Assembly: GCA_947474365.1 (NCBI GenBank)
Contig: CANJIU010000006.1
Span: forward strand, 62,001-126,000
From: Opitutia bacterium
Lineage (GTDB): Bacteria > Verrucomicrobiota > Verrucomicrobiia > Opitutales > Opitutaceae
Length of the DNA: 64,000 bases
Direction of reading: 5' to 3'
The notes below the pieces were generated by a model. It did no database searches. It had not been told where the DNA came from and saw only the letters and a list, made by a program, of their open reading frames with translations. Below are positions 1 through 8,875 of the stretch, piece by piece. Numbering within the stretch: the stretch's first letter is position 1; every line of letters starts with the position of its first letter. The position numbers were made by a program, and so were the translations under genes.

Positions 1-3000
1 ACCGTCAATAATTCCGCGCACGTCAGTCTCGCGCGGGTGAATTCGGACGGAGGGTTGGACGCGGGGTTCAACGCGACCGCGCGCACGTCGGGGACGGTGA
101 TTTCAATCGCCCCGGTGGCGGGCGGAGGCTGGCTGATTGGTGGATTATTTACTCACATCGACAACGTGCCCGCAGGTAATTTTGCCCGGCTGACGGCCGG
201 AGGGGGCCTCGACATAGCCTTCAATTCCGCGATCGGTTCCGGCTTCAATAGCGCGGTCAACACGATCGTGCCACAGGCCAACGGCAAGTTCGTGATTGGC
301 GGCGTCTTCACGACGTACAACGGCGCGTTGGCGAACCGCATCGCGCGGATCAACGCGGACGGTTCACTCGATTCCTCCTTTGTGACGGGCACCGGATTCA
401 ACAACACTGTCGCGGCGATCCTTCAGTATGCAGGTGGTTCTCTTGTCGTCGGCGGCTCCTTCACGACGTACGATGGCCAGACATACAATCGGATTATCCG
501 GTTGGCGGCGGACGGCGCGATTGACTACAGCTTCAACCCCGGGAACGGCTTCAACGGCCAGGTGACGGCGTTGGCCCGACGGGTGGGGTCGGAACAGTTG
601 GTCGTGGGTGGCGCGACGTTCACCTCCTACAACGGGGTTGCGATGGCGAACGTGGCGCGGTTGGACGATGATGGGACGTTGGACACCGCGTTTGTTCCGC
701 CGAGTTCGGCGATCTCGTCGACGGTGACATCGTTGGTCGTGCTTTCGGACGACTCCGTTCTCGTGGGCGGGGGATTCACGATTGCGAGCGGAGCTTTGCC
801 CGATTCGTTTACGGCTGACGCGGTCGCCCGACTGCGGGCCGACGGAACGCGTGATCTTTCGTTCACTTCGGCGGCTTCGATCAATGCGGTCGTCCCGGCC
901 TCTGGCGTTGCGGTGCGCACTTCATTGGCGCTGCAGGGTGATGGGAAGGTCTTGGTGTCGGGTTCATTTCTTGCGCTCAATGGCGAGGGGCGCGTCGGTC
1001 TGGCGCGGCTTAATCCCGATGGGACCACCGATCAGTCGTTTGGCGCTCCGATTCTGTGGACCGCCCTCACCAATCAGCATAATCTTCCGCTCGTCTATGA
1101 TTCGGACGGCGTGCTCCTGATGGGTGGCCTGTACTTTAACTTTCCGGATCGCGTGCTGGGCGGATTGGCTGCCTTTGAGCCCGCCACGCCGGCACTGGCC
1201 ATTAACACTCCGCCGCGCGCCGCTGCCGTGCTCGCCGGGCAGGACTTGTGGTTCGCCGTGGCGGCGGTCGGCCCGGGGCCGGTCACCTATCAGTGGAGAC
1301 GGGACAACGCGGACCTCACCGACACCACCAACCATGTGGCGGGCGCAACCACGAGTCATTTGGTCATCCTCAACGCGCAGAGCGCCGACGCCGGCAACTA
1401 CTCTGTGCGGGTCAGTTCTGGCGGTTCCTCGGTCACGAGTGCGTCTGCTGCGCTCACCGTTGCCCCTTCCGCTCCTGTCGCCACTGTCGCCCCGGTTCTG
1501 GGCACCGCGGTGCAGACAACGACCGCCAACGTTGTCCGAGCAACCGTGACGGCGGGCAGCACGCCGATAACGTATCAATGGATTAAGGACGGCGGCGACA
1601 TTGCCGGTGCCTCGGGCACGTTTGCCAATCCGATTCCCGGCCGACAAAAGGAGCTTGAGTATGTCCGCCCGGTCGGCTGGCGGGAGTCAGACAGTGGTGA
1701 CTACTCGATCCGGCTCACCAACGGTGTCGGCACGACCACGACCGCACCCGTGCGGGCGGTGGTCACCCCGGGTGAAGGATGGAGCTTTCACCAGCAACGC
1801 CCGGGCTCCGGGATCAACAGCGTCAATGTGTTGAACGGCAAGTTCCTCGCGCTCGGCGCCCGCGGCGCCCGTTTCGTCTCGGCCGACGGGATTGCTTGGA
1901 CGCAATTGCCCTCGGTCAGCTCCGCCAGCCTCGGCCAGTATTTCCAGGGCCACGGTCGTCACTATCTCTGGGGCTCGCGCTATTACGCCTATTCGGTCGA
2001 TGGCGTGACCTGGACCTCCGCCTGCGTCGATGCCGGCCCTGATCCTTATAGTGCTGCGATCAGTGGCGACACGATCGTAGGTGTGGCGGCCGACGGCAGC
2101 ATTGTGCGCTCGATCGATGGCCTCAACTGGACCCGCCTTCCGGTTGGCATCATCACCACTCTGACCAGCTCCACGCCCGTGGCCGGAAGTGGCAGCGCGT
2201 TTGTCCTGATTTCGAGCGACAACCGCATCTACCGCAGTGTCGACGGCATTGCTTGGACGCAGCAGGTCGCGCCGGCCGGCCTCACGCTCGACAGTGTACA
2301 GTACACGAACAACCAGTTCGTTGCCTATGGTGCGAAGGGATCGCTCGCTACTTCGCCCGATGGCATTGCCTGGACGGCGCGCCCGACCGGCACGACATCC
2401 GCAATTTATTTCGCGACCTATGCCAATGGCCTTTACGCGCTGGGGGTCGATGCCGCCATCATGACTTCTCCGGACCTGGCTGCATGGGCAACCCGGCCGC
2501 TGGTTTCCCGCTTCACTCCCAACGGTACCCCCATTGGGGTGACAGGGCTGGTTTTTGCCGCTGGCACGTGGGTCGCCTGCACCAATGTGACGCCGCTGTT
2601 GTCGTCCGCTGACGCGGTGACATGGACCGAACGCTCGTCCTATCTGACACTGAACCAGAACAACGCCGTCGCTGCGTCCGCGAATAGTGTCGTCGCGGTC
2701 GGTTCGAACGGAGCGATCGTGCGCTCGGCGGATGGTGCGAACTGGGCCCTCGCGGCTTCACCGACGGTCAATGCGCTAAACGACGTGACGTTTGCCAATG
2801 GATTTTACTATGCCGCGGGTAATTCCGGCACGCTCCTCCGGTCGGCCGACGGACAGAGCTGGACGACGTTGAGCAGCGGTACCACCAATTCGCTCAACTT
2901 TGTCGGTTACCGGAGCAACGCTTATCTGGCGGTGGGTGCGGTTGGCACGATCCTCCGCTCCATCGATGGCGCGACCTGGACCGCGGTGAACAGCGGACTC

Positions 3001-5142
3001 GCGATCACTCTCAACAGTGCCGCGTTCGGCAACGGGCGCCACGTCGTTGTCGGCGCCGTCGGTGCGATTCGCACCACGGACGACGACCTCTCGGTCAACA
3101 CGACTCCGGTCTGGGTGACGCGCGACGCCGGGACCTCCGACAATTTGGCCGAGGTAATCTTCGCGAACAACCTGTTCGTCGCCGTTGGAGCCAACAGCAT
3201 CTTTACCTCGTCGGACGGCGCGACATGGACGTTCCGGGCCTTTCCGACAAATGATAGCTACAACCACATCACGTACACGAACGGCACGTTTGTCGTCACG
3301 GGCGCCAGCAATTCTGTCACTGTGTCGACGGACGGGATTGTTTGGACCGCACGGCACACCGGCTTCACCGGATCCCTACGCGGTGCGACAACCTATCTGA
3401 ACCGTTTGATTGCGGTTGGGGCCTCCAGCACGATCATGTCGACTTCGCTGGCGCCGGCCATTGTGGAGGGGCCGGTGGCATTGGCGCTGAATGTTGGCCA
3501 ACCCGCCAGCCTGCGGGTAGTCGGGTCAAGTCTCGTCCAGCCGCTAAGCTATCAGTGGCGGAAAGGTGATTCCAACATTCCCGGCGCGACGAATTCTACG
3601 CTGACGATTCCGGTCACTGCCGGTAACGACTCGGGTCGCTACACTGTGGTAGTCACCAATGGCGCCGGCTCGGTGGCCAGCGATCCAGTTACGCTCGCCG
3701 TCATCACGAGCGATCTGATCACGTTGTCGTCGCGCAGTCGGGTTCCGAAGAGCGGGTCGACCTCGGCCGGCTTCACCATCGAGGGCTCCCAGTCGAAGAC
3801 GGTGTTGATCCGCGGCGTCGGTCCCGCGCTGGCTTCGCTCGCGGTGACGGATCGCCTCGCGGATCCGCGCCTCCGCGTTTACGACCGCTCCAACGCGCTC
3901 ATCGCGTCCAACAACGATTGGTTGTCGGGGACGGAGAGCGGCGTCGTTCCGACGGGCGTAACGCCGGTTTTTTCTCTGGGAAGCAAGGACGCGGAACTGC
4001 AAGTCACGCTCAGTCCGGGGACCTATTCGGTCGTGCTCGATGGCAACGACGGCGGAGGCGGTGTGGCGTTGCTGCAAGTCTACGACCTGACGGTTAACAG
4101 CCCACGAATTGTCATGTTGACGACCCGCGCTCAGATCGGGAACGGCAACAATGCCACCATCATCGGCTTCACCGTGTCCGGGACCTTGAGCAAACAGTTC
4201 CTGATCCGGGGACTGGGTGAACAACTCACCTTCGACGGTGACCCGGCCACATCCGGAATCCTGACCGACACGGTGATCGAGCTCTTCGATAATCACGGTG
4301 TCTCGATTGCTTACAACGATGACTGGCCATCGGCTCATGCCGATTTGGTGGCGGCGGTCACCACGGCGGGGGCCCGGGCGTTCCGGCAGTTTACGGGCGA
4401 TTCGGCGATGTTGGTCACGCTCGAGCCGGGCAACTATACCCTGCAACTGTCCGGTTATTCCGGATCCGTGGGTGAGGCCATGGCGGAAATCTTCGAGGTG
4501 GACGCACAGCGCGCTCTCGTCGCGGTGCCCGCGATCACTTGGATGCCGACCAATCAAACCGGCGTTCCGGGTGGCAGCGTGCTCTTCAGTGTCAACGCAG
4601 TCGGAAAACCGGATATCTCGTTCCAGTGGCGACGTAACGGAGTCAACATCGCGGGCGCCACCAGAGCTGCGCTTGCCCTCGGATCATTGCAGGCGGCCGA
4701 CAGTGTGGTGGACGGTATCCCCGTCGCCTACGATGTGGTGGTCGGCAATTCCGCCGGCACGGTCACGAGCTTCGCGCGCAACCTGACATTGTTGCCCGAA
4801 TTTCATTCGGTTGATTCGAACCACGATCATCAGATCGGTCTCTTTGAGCTCACGCGGGCGATCGAACTCTACAACTATCGTTTCAACACTGTCCGCACCG
4901 GCCAGTATCACACGCAGGTCGGCAGTGAAGATGGATTTATGCCCGGCGCGGGGAACATCGTCACGAATCATTCGGCGGACTCGAACCACGACGGGAAAAT
5001 CGATCTGACGGAACTCACCCGCGTGATCGAACTCTACAATCACATCGATGGCACCGAGCGAACCGGGCGGCATCACGCCGAGGTCGGCACCGAAGACGGA
5101 TTTGCCCCGGGGTTGACGCAACCGTCGGGCGGGGGACGATAG
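1..5142 (+). CDS. Giant secreted repeat protein (delta-60, Ig-like, Asp-box-like repeats, twin EF-hand-like tail), 5' truncated
   Basis: The frame is open to the first base of the window, and the first in-frame GTG at 37 lies inside a repeat, so the N-terminus is outside. Counting from codon 37, residues 1-370 are delta-60-type propeller repeats (LARLNPDG...F pattern). Ig-like domains with YQWRRD or YQWIKDGG cores follow near 388-475 and 482-580. Residues 581-1138 repeat an Asp-box-like unit, SADGxxWT. A third Ig domain is near 1141-1225, then two copies of a beta domain (KTVLIRGVGPAL and KQFLIRGLGEQL) at 1229-1488 and a fourth Ig domain at about 1498-1585. The C-terminus has two copies of an EF-hand-like loop (DSNHDxxIxLxELTRxIELYN) that probably bind calcium. 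Such modular proteins are exported and bind surfaces or polymers; no catalytic domain is visible. The stop is 3 bp from the convergent gene. Confidence 0.85.
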   Translation, partial: TVNNSAHVSLARVNSDGGLDAGFNATARTSGTVISIAPVAGGGWLIGGLFTHIDNVPAGNFARLTAGGGLDIAFNSAIGSGFNSAVNTIVPQANGKFVIGGVFTTYNGALANRIARINADGSLDSSFVTGTGFNNTVAAILQYAGGSLVVGGSFTTYDGQTYNRIIRLAADGAIDYSFNPGNGFNGQVTALARRVGSEQLVVGGATFTSYNGVAMANVARLDDDGTLDTAFVPPSSAISSTVTSLVVLSDDSVLVGGGFTIASGALPDSFTADAVARLRADGTRDLSFTSAASINAVVPASGVAVRTSLALQGDGKVLVSGSFLALNGEGRVGLARLNPDGTTDQSFGAPILWTALTNQHNLPLVYDSDGVLLMGGLYFNFPDRVLGGLAAFEPATPALAINTPPRAAAVLAGQDLWFAVAAVGPGPVTYQWRRDNADLTDTTNHVAGATTSHLVILNAQSADAGNYSVRVSSGGSSVTSASAALTVAPSAPVATVAPVLGTAVQTTTANVVRATVTAGSTPITYQWIKDGGDIAGASGTFANPIPGRQKELEYVRPVGWRESDSGDYSIRLTNGVGTTTTAPVRAVVTPGEGWSFHQQRPGSGINSVNVLNGKFLALGARGARFVSADGIAWTQLPSVSSASLGQYFQGHGRHYLWGSRYYAYSVDGVTWTSACVDAGPDPYSAAISGDTIVGVAADGSIVRSIDGLNWTRLPVGIITTLTSSTPVAGSGSAFVLISSDNRIYRSVDGIAWTQQVAPAGLTLDSVQYTNNQFVAYGAKGSLATSPDGIAWTARPTGTTSAIYFATYANGLYALGVDAAIMTSPDLAAWATRPLVSRFTPNGTPIGVTGLVFAAGTWVACTNVTPLLSSADAVTWTERSSYLTLNQNNAVAASANSVVAVGSNGAIVRSADGANWALAASPTVNALNDVTFANGFYYAAGNSGTLLRSADGQSWTTLSSGTTNSLNFVGYRSNAYLAVGAVGTILRSIDGATWTAVNSGLAITLNSAAFGNGRHVVVGAVGAIRTTDDDLSVNTTPVWVTRDAGTSDNLAEVIFANNLFVAVGANSIFTSSDGATWTFRAFPTNDSYNHITYTNGTFVVTGASNSVTVSTDGIVWTARHTGFTGSLRGATTYLNRLIAVGASSTIMSTSLAPAIVEGPVALALNVGQPASLRVVGSSLVQPLSYQWRKGDSNIPGATNSTLTIPVTAGNDSGRYTVVVTNGAGSVASDPVTLAVITSDLITLSSRSRVPKSGSTSAGFTIEGSQSKTVLIRGVGPALASLAVTDRLADPRLRVYDRSNALIASNNDWLSGTESGVVPTGVTPVFSLGSKDAELQVTLSPGTYSVVLDGNDGGGGVALLQVYDLTVNSPRIVMLTTRAQIGNGNNATIIGFTVSGTLSKQFLIRGLGEQLTFDGDPATSGILTDTVIELFDNHGVSIAYNDDWPSAHADLVAAVTTAGARAFRQFTGDSAMLVTLEPGNYTLQLSGYSGSVGEAMAEIFEVDAQRALVAVPAITWMPTNQTGVPGGSVLFSVNAVGKPDISFQWRRNGVNIAGATRAALALGSLQAADSVVDGIPVAYDVVVGNSAGTVTSFARNLTLLPEFHSVDSNHDHQIGLFELTRAIELYNYRFNTVRTGQYHTQVGSEDGFMPGAGNIVTNHSADSNHDGKIDLTELTRVIELYNHIDGTERTGRHHAEVGTEDGFAPGLTQPSGGGR

Positions 5143-5145
5143 CGG

Positions 5146-6756
5146 CTACTCCGCCAGCGCAATGAGGGCGCGTTCGATGTCGGGCGGATTCCACCAAATC
5201 GCCTTCCCGGCATCGGCGACGATCGTCCGGGCAGCGTTGTAGCCGCCGAGTCCCGTGACGTTGCCGCCGGGATGGGTGGAGCCGCCGCACAGATAGAGTC
5301 CGGGAATCGGTGTGCGGTAGGTGCCCGCCCCGGGAAACGGTCGGTTCCAACCCACCTGGCCCCGGGCAAACGATCCGACGAGCAGATCCCCTCCGGTCAT
5401 GTTGGGCAGATCGCGTTCGGTATCGAGCGGTGAACGGGTGAACAAATCCAGCACCGCCGCCGAAAGATTTGGCGCGAATTCAGTCCACTTCGCCAGGAGC
5501 CGACGGCCATGGGTTTCCCGTTCCGTATCCCAGTTCGCCGGGTCGCCGTGCAACGCGTACGGCAGCTTTTCCCAGAGGAAGGCGGAATGTTTTCCGGTCG
5601 GCGCCTGAGTGGGATCAAAGAGCGTGGGACACGCGCCCCAGGCCACCGTATCAGGGAGGGTCCCACGTTCGTGGGCGGCTACAATATCGTGAAACTGGCC
5701 GAAGCGCTCCAGGCCGACGATGAACATGAACGCGCGGTCGAGTTCCGGACGCGCCGCGGCCGCCGACCAACGCGGGGGTTCGCGCAACGCGACGTTGAGG
5801 GCGAAGAGTGGCGCGAGCAGGTTGTATTCGAATTGGCCGGCACGGGCGCGAACATCGGCCGGAACGTCATCGGGGGCGAGCAGCCCGAGAAATGTCTGCT
5901 GGGGATTGAGCCCCGAGACGATCACATCCGTGGTGATGGTTTCGCCATCGGAGAGCTCGATGCCCGTCGCCCGACCGTGACGGACCAGAATTCGCCTCAG
6001 CCCGACGCCGCAGCGAATTGCTCCGCCGTGTTCGCCGATGTCCGCGATGAGTCCGCGCGCCAGGTTGCCCGAGCCACCGACGCACATCTGGGCCTTCGCT
6101 GGCGACGCCAGGAGCGCCGGAATGGCGTGACCAAACCCGGGCAGCCGAAGATCGACTTCGCGCAGTCCGTTGAAAAAGAGCAAGCCCGCGCGCACGGCGT
6201 CGCTTTCGAATTCGCGGACGACGAATTCCAACGGTGAGAGCGCACTGACTTCCAGCAGCCGGCGGCCCAGCACGGTCTGCTCCAGCAGCTGACGGCGGCG
6301 CTCCGGCTCCAGGGGCGGAGATTGCGCTTCCGGGATCAGAATTTTCTCAACGATGGGGCGAAACTCCTCCGTCCATCGCCGCAAGGCCGCGGCGTCCTTG
6401 CGGGAAAACTGCGCAAACGACGCCGCCGTGCGATCCAGATCGGTCCACCACTCGAGCGCTCGACCGTCGCCACGCAGCATCGCGACATTGAGTTCCGGCT
6501 GCAAGTAGCGGACGCCGTGTCGTTCGAGTTCCAAATCCCGGAACCAAGGCATCTGGGTAAGGGCTCGATGAAAGAACGAGTGTGGATGGTGGGTGAAGCC
6601 CGGCAGCCGCGGATTTTCGAGGGTGCGCAGGCCGCCGCCCGGTTCCGCGGCGCGATCGAGCGAAAGCGTGCGCAGACCCGAGCGAGCAAGGTAGGCCTGG
6701 GCGACGAGGGCGTTGTGCCCGGCGCCGAGAAGGATGACGTCGAAGTGTGGGGCCAT
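5146..6756 (-). CDS. FAD-dependent oxidoreductase of the CrtO/PYROXD2 (phytoene-desaturase-like) family
   Basis: The 536-residue product opens with a dinucleotide-binding motif (VILLGAGHNALVAQAYLA, residues 7-24) and continues with the EPGGG segment typical of phytoene desaturase-like flavoproteins. Near the C-terminus PIPGLYLCGGSTHPGG matches the family's second FAD-contact motif. Overall pattern is closest to CrtO-type ketolases and PYROXD2. No signal peptide is visible, so it is probably cytoplasmic or membrane-associated. The ATG at 6756 is 5 bp downstream of the previous stop, so it is very probably co-transcribed with the exported protein and the TBDR upstream. No other carotenoid gene is present, so a carotenoid role is not supported by context. 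The substrate is unknown. Confidence 0.85.
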   Translation of the reverse strand: MAPHFDVILLGAGHNALVAQAYLARSGLRTLSLDRAAEPGGGLRTLENPRLPGFTHHPHSFFHRALTQMPWFRDLELERHGVRYLQPELNVAMLRGDGRALEWWTDLDRTAASFAQFSRKDAAALRRWTEEFRPIVEKILIPEAQSPPLEPERRRQLLEQTVLGRRLLEVSALSPLEFVVREFESDAVRAGLLFFNGLREVDLRLPGFGHAIPALLASPAKAQMCVGGSGNLARGLIADIGEHGGAIRCGVGLRRILVRHGRATGIELSDGETITTDVIVSGLNPQQTFLGLLAPDDVPADVRARAGQFEYNLLAPLFALNVALREPPRWSAAAARPELDRAFMFIVGLERFGQFHDIVAAHERGTLPDTVAWGACPTLFDPTQAPTGKHSAFLWEKLPYALHGDPANWDTERETHGRRLLAKWTEFAPNLSAAVLDLFTRSPLDTERDLPNMTGGDLLVGSFARGQVGWNRPFPGAGTYRTPIPGLYLCGGSTHPGGNVTGLGGYNAARTIVADAGKAIWWNPPDIERALIALAE

Positions 6757-6761
6757 GGCTT

Positions 6762-8858
6762 TCAGGGCGAAGCGTGGAGGGTGAGCCGGCAGTTTGTGCG
6801 GGAGGGCAGCGCGAAGTTCATCCGGCGGGAACTGGTGGCGATTGAAATCGTTCCCGTTTGGCGGGTGCGTTCATCACCGGTTTCCAGCGTCCACGCATAA
6901 CGCCCCGGTTCTAAAAGGAGGAGGCTCACCGCCAATTCGCGTCGGGCGGATCCGAAATGGTACAATTCCGCAGAAAAACGGTCGCGGCGATTTTCCTTCA
7001 CAAGGACTGCAATCTCGTCGGGCAGGGTGTGCCAGCGGGCGCCATTCAGCGGGTAGTGATCGGCGAATCCCGGATCGCCCGTGACCGTCGAGTAGAGGAG
7101 TGCCGAGTCCACCTTCGTCAGCCCGGTGGCGATGGTTCGCGGCCACAGGCGCGGGAACGAGAGCACGCGGTCGGTGAAGCGCACTTCGTCGGCATACATC
7201 GGCCAGTTGACACTCAGCGTCGCCGCCGTTCCGGAGAGTTCCCTGACCAGCTGTTCCTGGGATTTCGTCAGGAGATATCGGACGTACCCGCCTGCATCCG
7301 ATCCAAGCAGATCGTCAAATCGGCCATCTCCGGTCAGCTGGCGCCATTTCGCCAGTCCATCGCGGATGACGATTGGAAGGCGATGGGCGGCCCATGCCTC
7401 GGATCCAGGCGGTCCGTCGTGATTTCCGCTGGCGAGATGCGCCCGACGGAGCGCGGCCATTTGCATGAGGGGTTTGACAAAAATCAGCTCGCCGGTTTGC
7501 ACGTATGCCTGCAACAGGGTCGCGGTCATGGCCGCGACGGGATAACCCGGCCACGAGTAGAGATCGACCATGGCGTCGCCCGTGAGCTCGGGCCCAATCC
7601 AACCGCGCTCCGTGCTGCCGACGCGGCCCGAGGGCCACTGCAGCGCAGCGGGCACGATGCCGGCGGGTTTGCCGTTGTCTGTGCCCAGGGCGACCTCGGC
7701 CCAGGTGCGCAGCCACCGCGTGAGGGGCCCGCCGAGCGCCGGATCGCGGGTGCGCTGCCACAGCAGCAACACGGGTTGCATGAGGCGTACATGATAACCG
7801 GTGTCATAGGCGCGGGCGGCATTGGAGCCGACTCGCTCGTGATTGAAATCAATGTGTTTGAATTGGAGCTGGCCGCGGTCGTTTTCGCCCCACCACACCT
7901 TGTCCGCGAGGACCAGCAACCGGCGCGTGCGGGCGGCCCACTCCGGATTGTCGGCGGCCACGTGCTGCATGGGCGTGAGCGTGTCGGCGGTTTCCTCGGC
8001 CGTGTGCTCGACATCGGTGAGCTGGTTCGTGTAGCCGCCGGCCATGGCCGGTCGGGAAAAATTGCCACGGGCGAGCCGCTCCTGGGCTGCGCTCACGACC
8101 GGGTCGTCGAAGCCAATCAGCACCGGAGCCCACCAGCGCCACATCTCGACGTCGTCGCCCCACTTGCCGCCAAACTCGCCGTTCGCGAGCTGCCGTTCGG
8201 CGATCCACCAGCGAATGATGCGGTGCAATTGCTCCAGCGCGCGCCGCTGGTGATTGGCCCAGGCCGGCGCGCGATCGTCCCACGCCGAAACACCGGGCAC
8301 GGGAATATTTTCGCCCCCATAGATCCGCAATACTTCGTTTTCGGGGAACGCATCGCGGGCGAGCTTGAAGCAGCGTTCGGCCTCCTCGACGAACAACGTT
8401 TTTTTCGCCGGGACCGCGGAGACATCCGAGTCCTCGATCATCACCCACGTGAGAAACCGACCGCGGTAGAATGCCCACAGCGGATGCAGCGGAGACGCGG
8501 TGCGCGGGGGAGTGAGGAAGGGTGGCGTGTGCCCGAGCGTTGGCTTTTCGAAAAAGCGGTGGAGATACCGGTGCACTTCGCCCTCGCCGCGAGCGACGTC
8601 CTGGGCCGCCCGCGCGCGGCCCTCGGCCCACGCTTCCACGACCGGCAGAAGGGTGGAGAGTTCGGCGCGGGTCGTCGCGTCGAGCAGTGCGTCACCGCGC
8701 GCCGCGAGCGCGCGCAGGTGCGCGAGGCGTTGTGATTCATCGTTCGCGTTGCCCGCGGCGGCAATGAAGGTCTGGATCGATTCTGCCCCGCGCAGCAGGC
8801 CCACCCCGAACGCACTCGCGACCAGTGCGACGAACAGACGAATCCGGAGCGAGCCCAC
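6762..8858 (-). CDS. Uncharacterised exported protein, probable helical-toroid enzyme with C-terminal beta domain
   Basis: The open frame continues upstream into the TBDR coding region, so I place the start at the GTG at 8858. This gives MGSLRIRLFVALVASAFG, a good signal peptide, 17 bp after the TBDR stop. The mature part is about 670 residues, rich in Trp and aromatic helices (for example EMWRWWAPVLIGFDDP), with a segment GWIGPELTGDAMVDLYSWPG that may line a pocket. The last 80 residues look like a beta sandwich. The composition resembles alpha/alpha-toroid glycan-active proteins, but I cannot assign it to a named lyase or hydrolase family. It lies between a TBDR and an FAD oxidoreductase in one operon, which suggests it processes whatever the receptor imports. 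Confidence 0.7.
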   Translation of the reverse strand: MGSLRIRLFVALVASAFGVGLLRGAESIQTFIAAAGNANDESQRLAHLRALAARGDALLDATTRAELSTLLPVVEAWAEGRARAAQDVARGEGEVHRYLHRFFEKPTLGHTPPFLTPPRTASPLHPLWAFYRGRFLTWVMIEDSDVSAVPAKKTLFVEEAERCFKLARDAFPENEVLRIYGGENIPVPGVSAWDDRAPAWANHQRRALEQLHRIIRWWIAERQLANGEFGGKWGDDVEMWRWWAPVLIGFDDPVVSAAQERLARGNFSRPAMAGGYTNQLTDVEHTAEETADTLTPMQHVAADNPEWAARTRRLLVLADKVWWGENDRGQLQFKHIDFNHERVGSNAARAYDTGYHVRLMQPVLLLWQRTRDPALGGPLTRWLRTWAEVALGTDNGKPAGIVPAALQWPSGRVGSTERGWIGPELTGDAMVDLYSWPGYPVAAMTATLLQAYVQTGELIFVKPLMQMAALRRAHLASGNHDGPPGSEAWAAHRLPIVIRDGLAKWRQLTGDGRFDDLLGSDAGGYVRYLLTKSQEQLVRELSGTAATLSVNWPMYADEVRFTDRVLSFPRLWPRTIATGLTKVDSALLYSTVTGDPGFADHYPLNGARWHTLPDEIAVLVKENRRDRFSAELYHFGSARRELAVSLLLLEPGRYAWTLETGDERTRQTGTISIATSSRRMNFALPSRTNCRLTLHASP

Positions 8859-8875
8859 GGGCGGCTGAAACCGCG

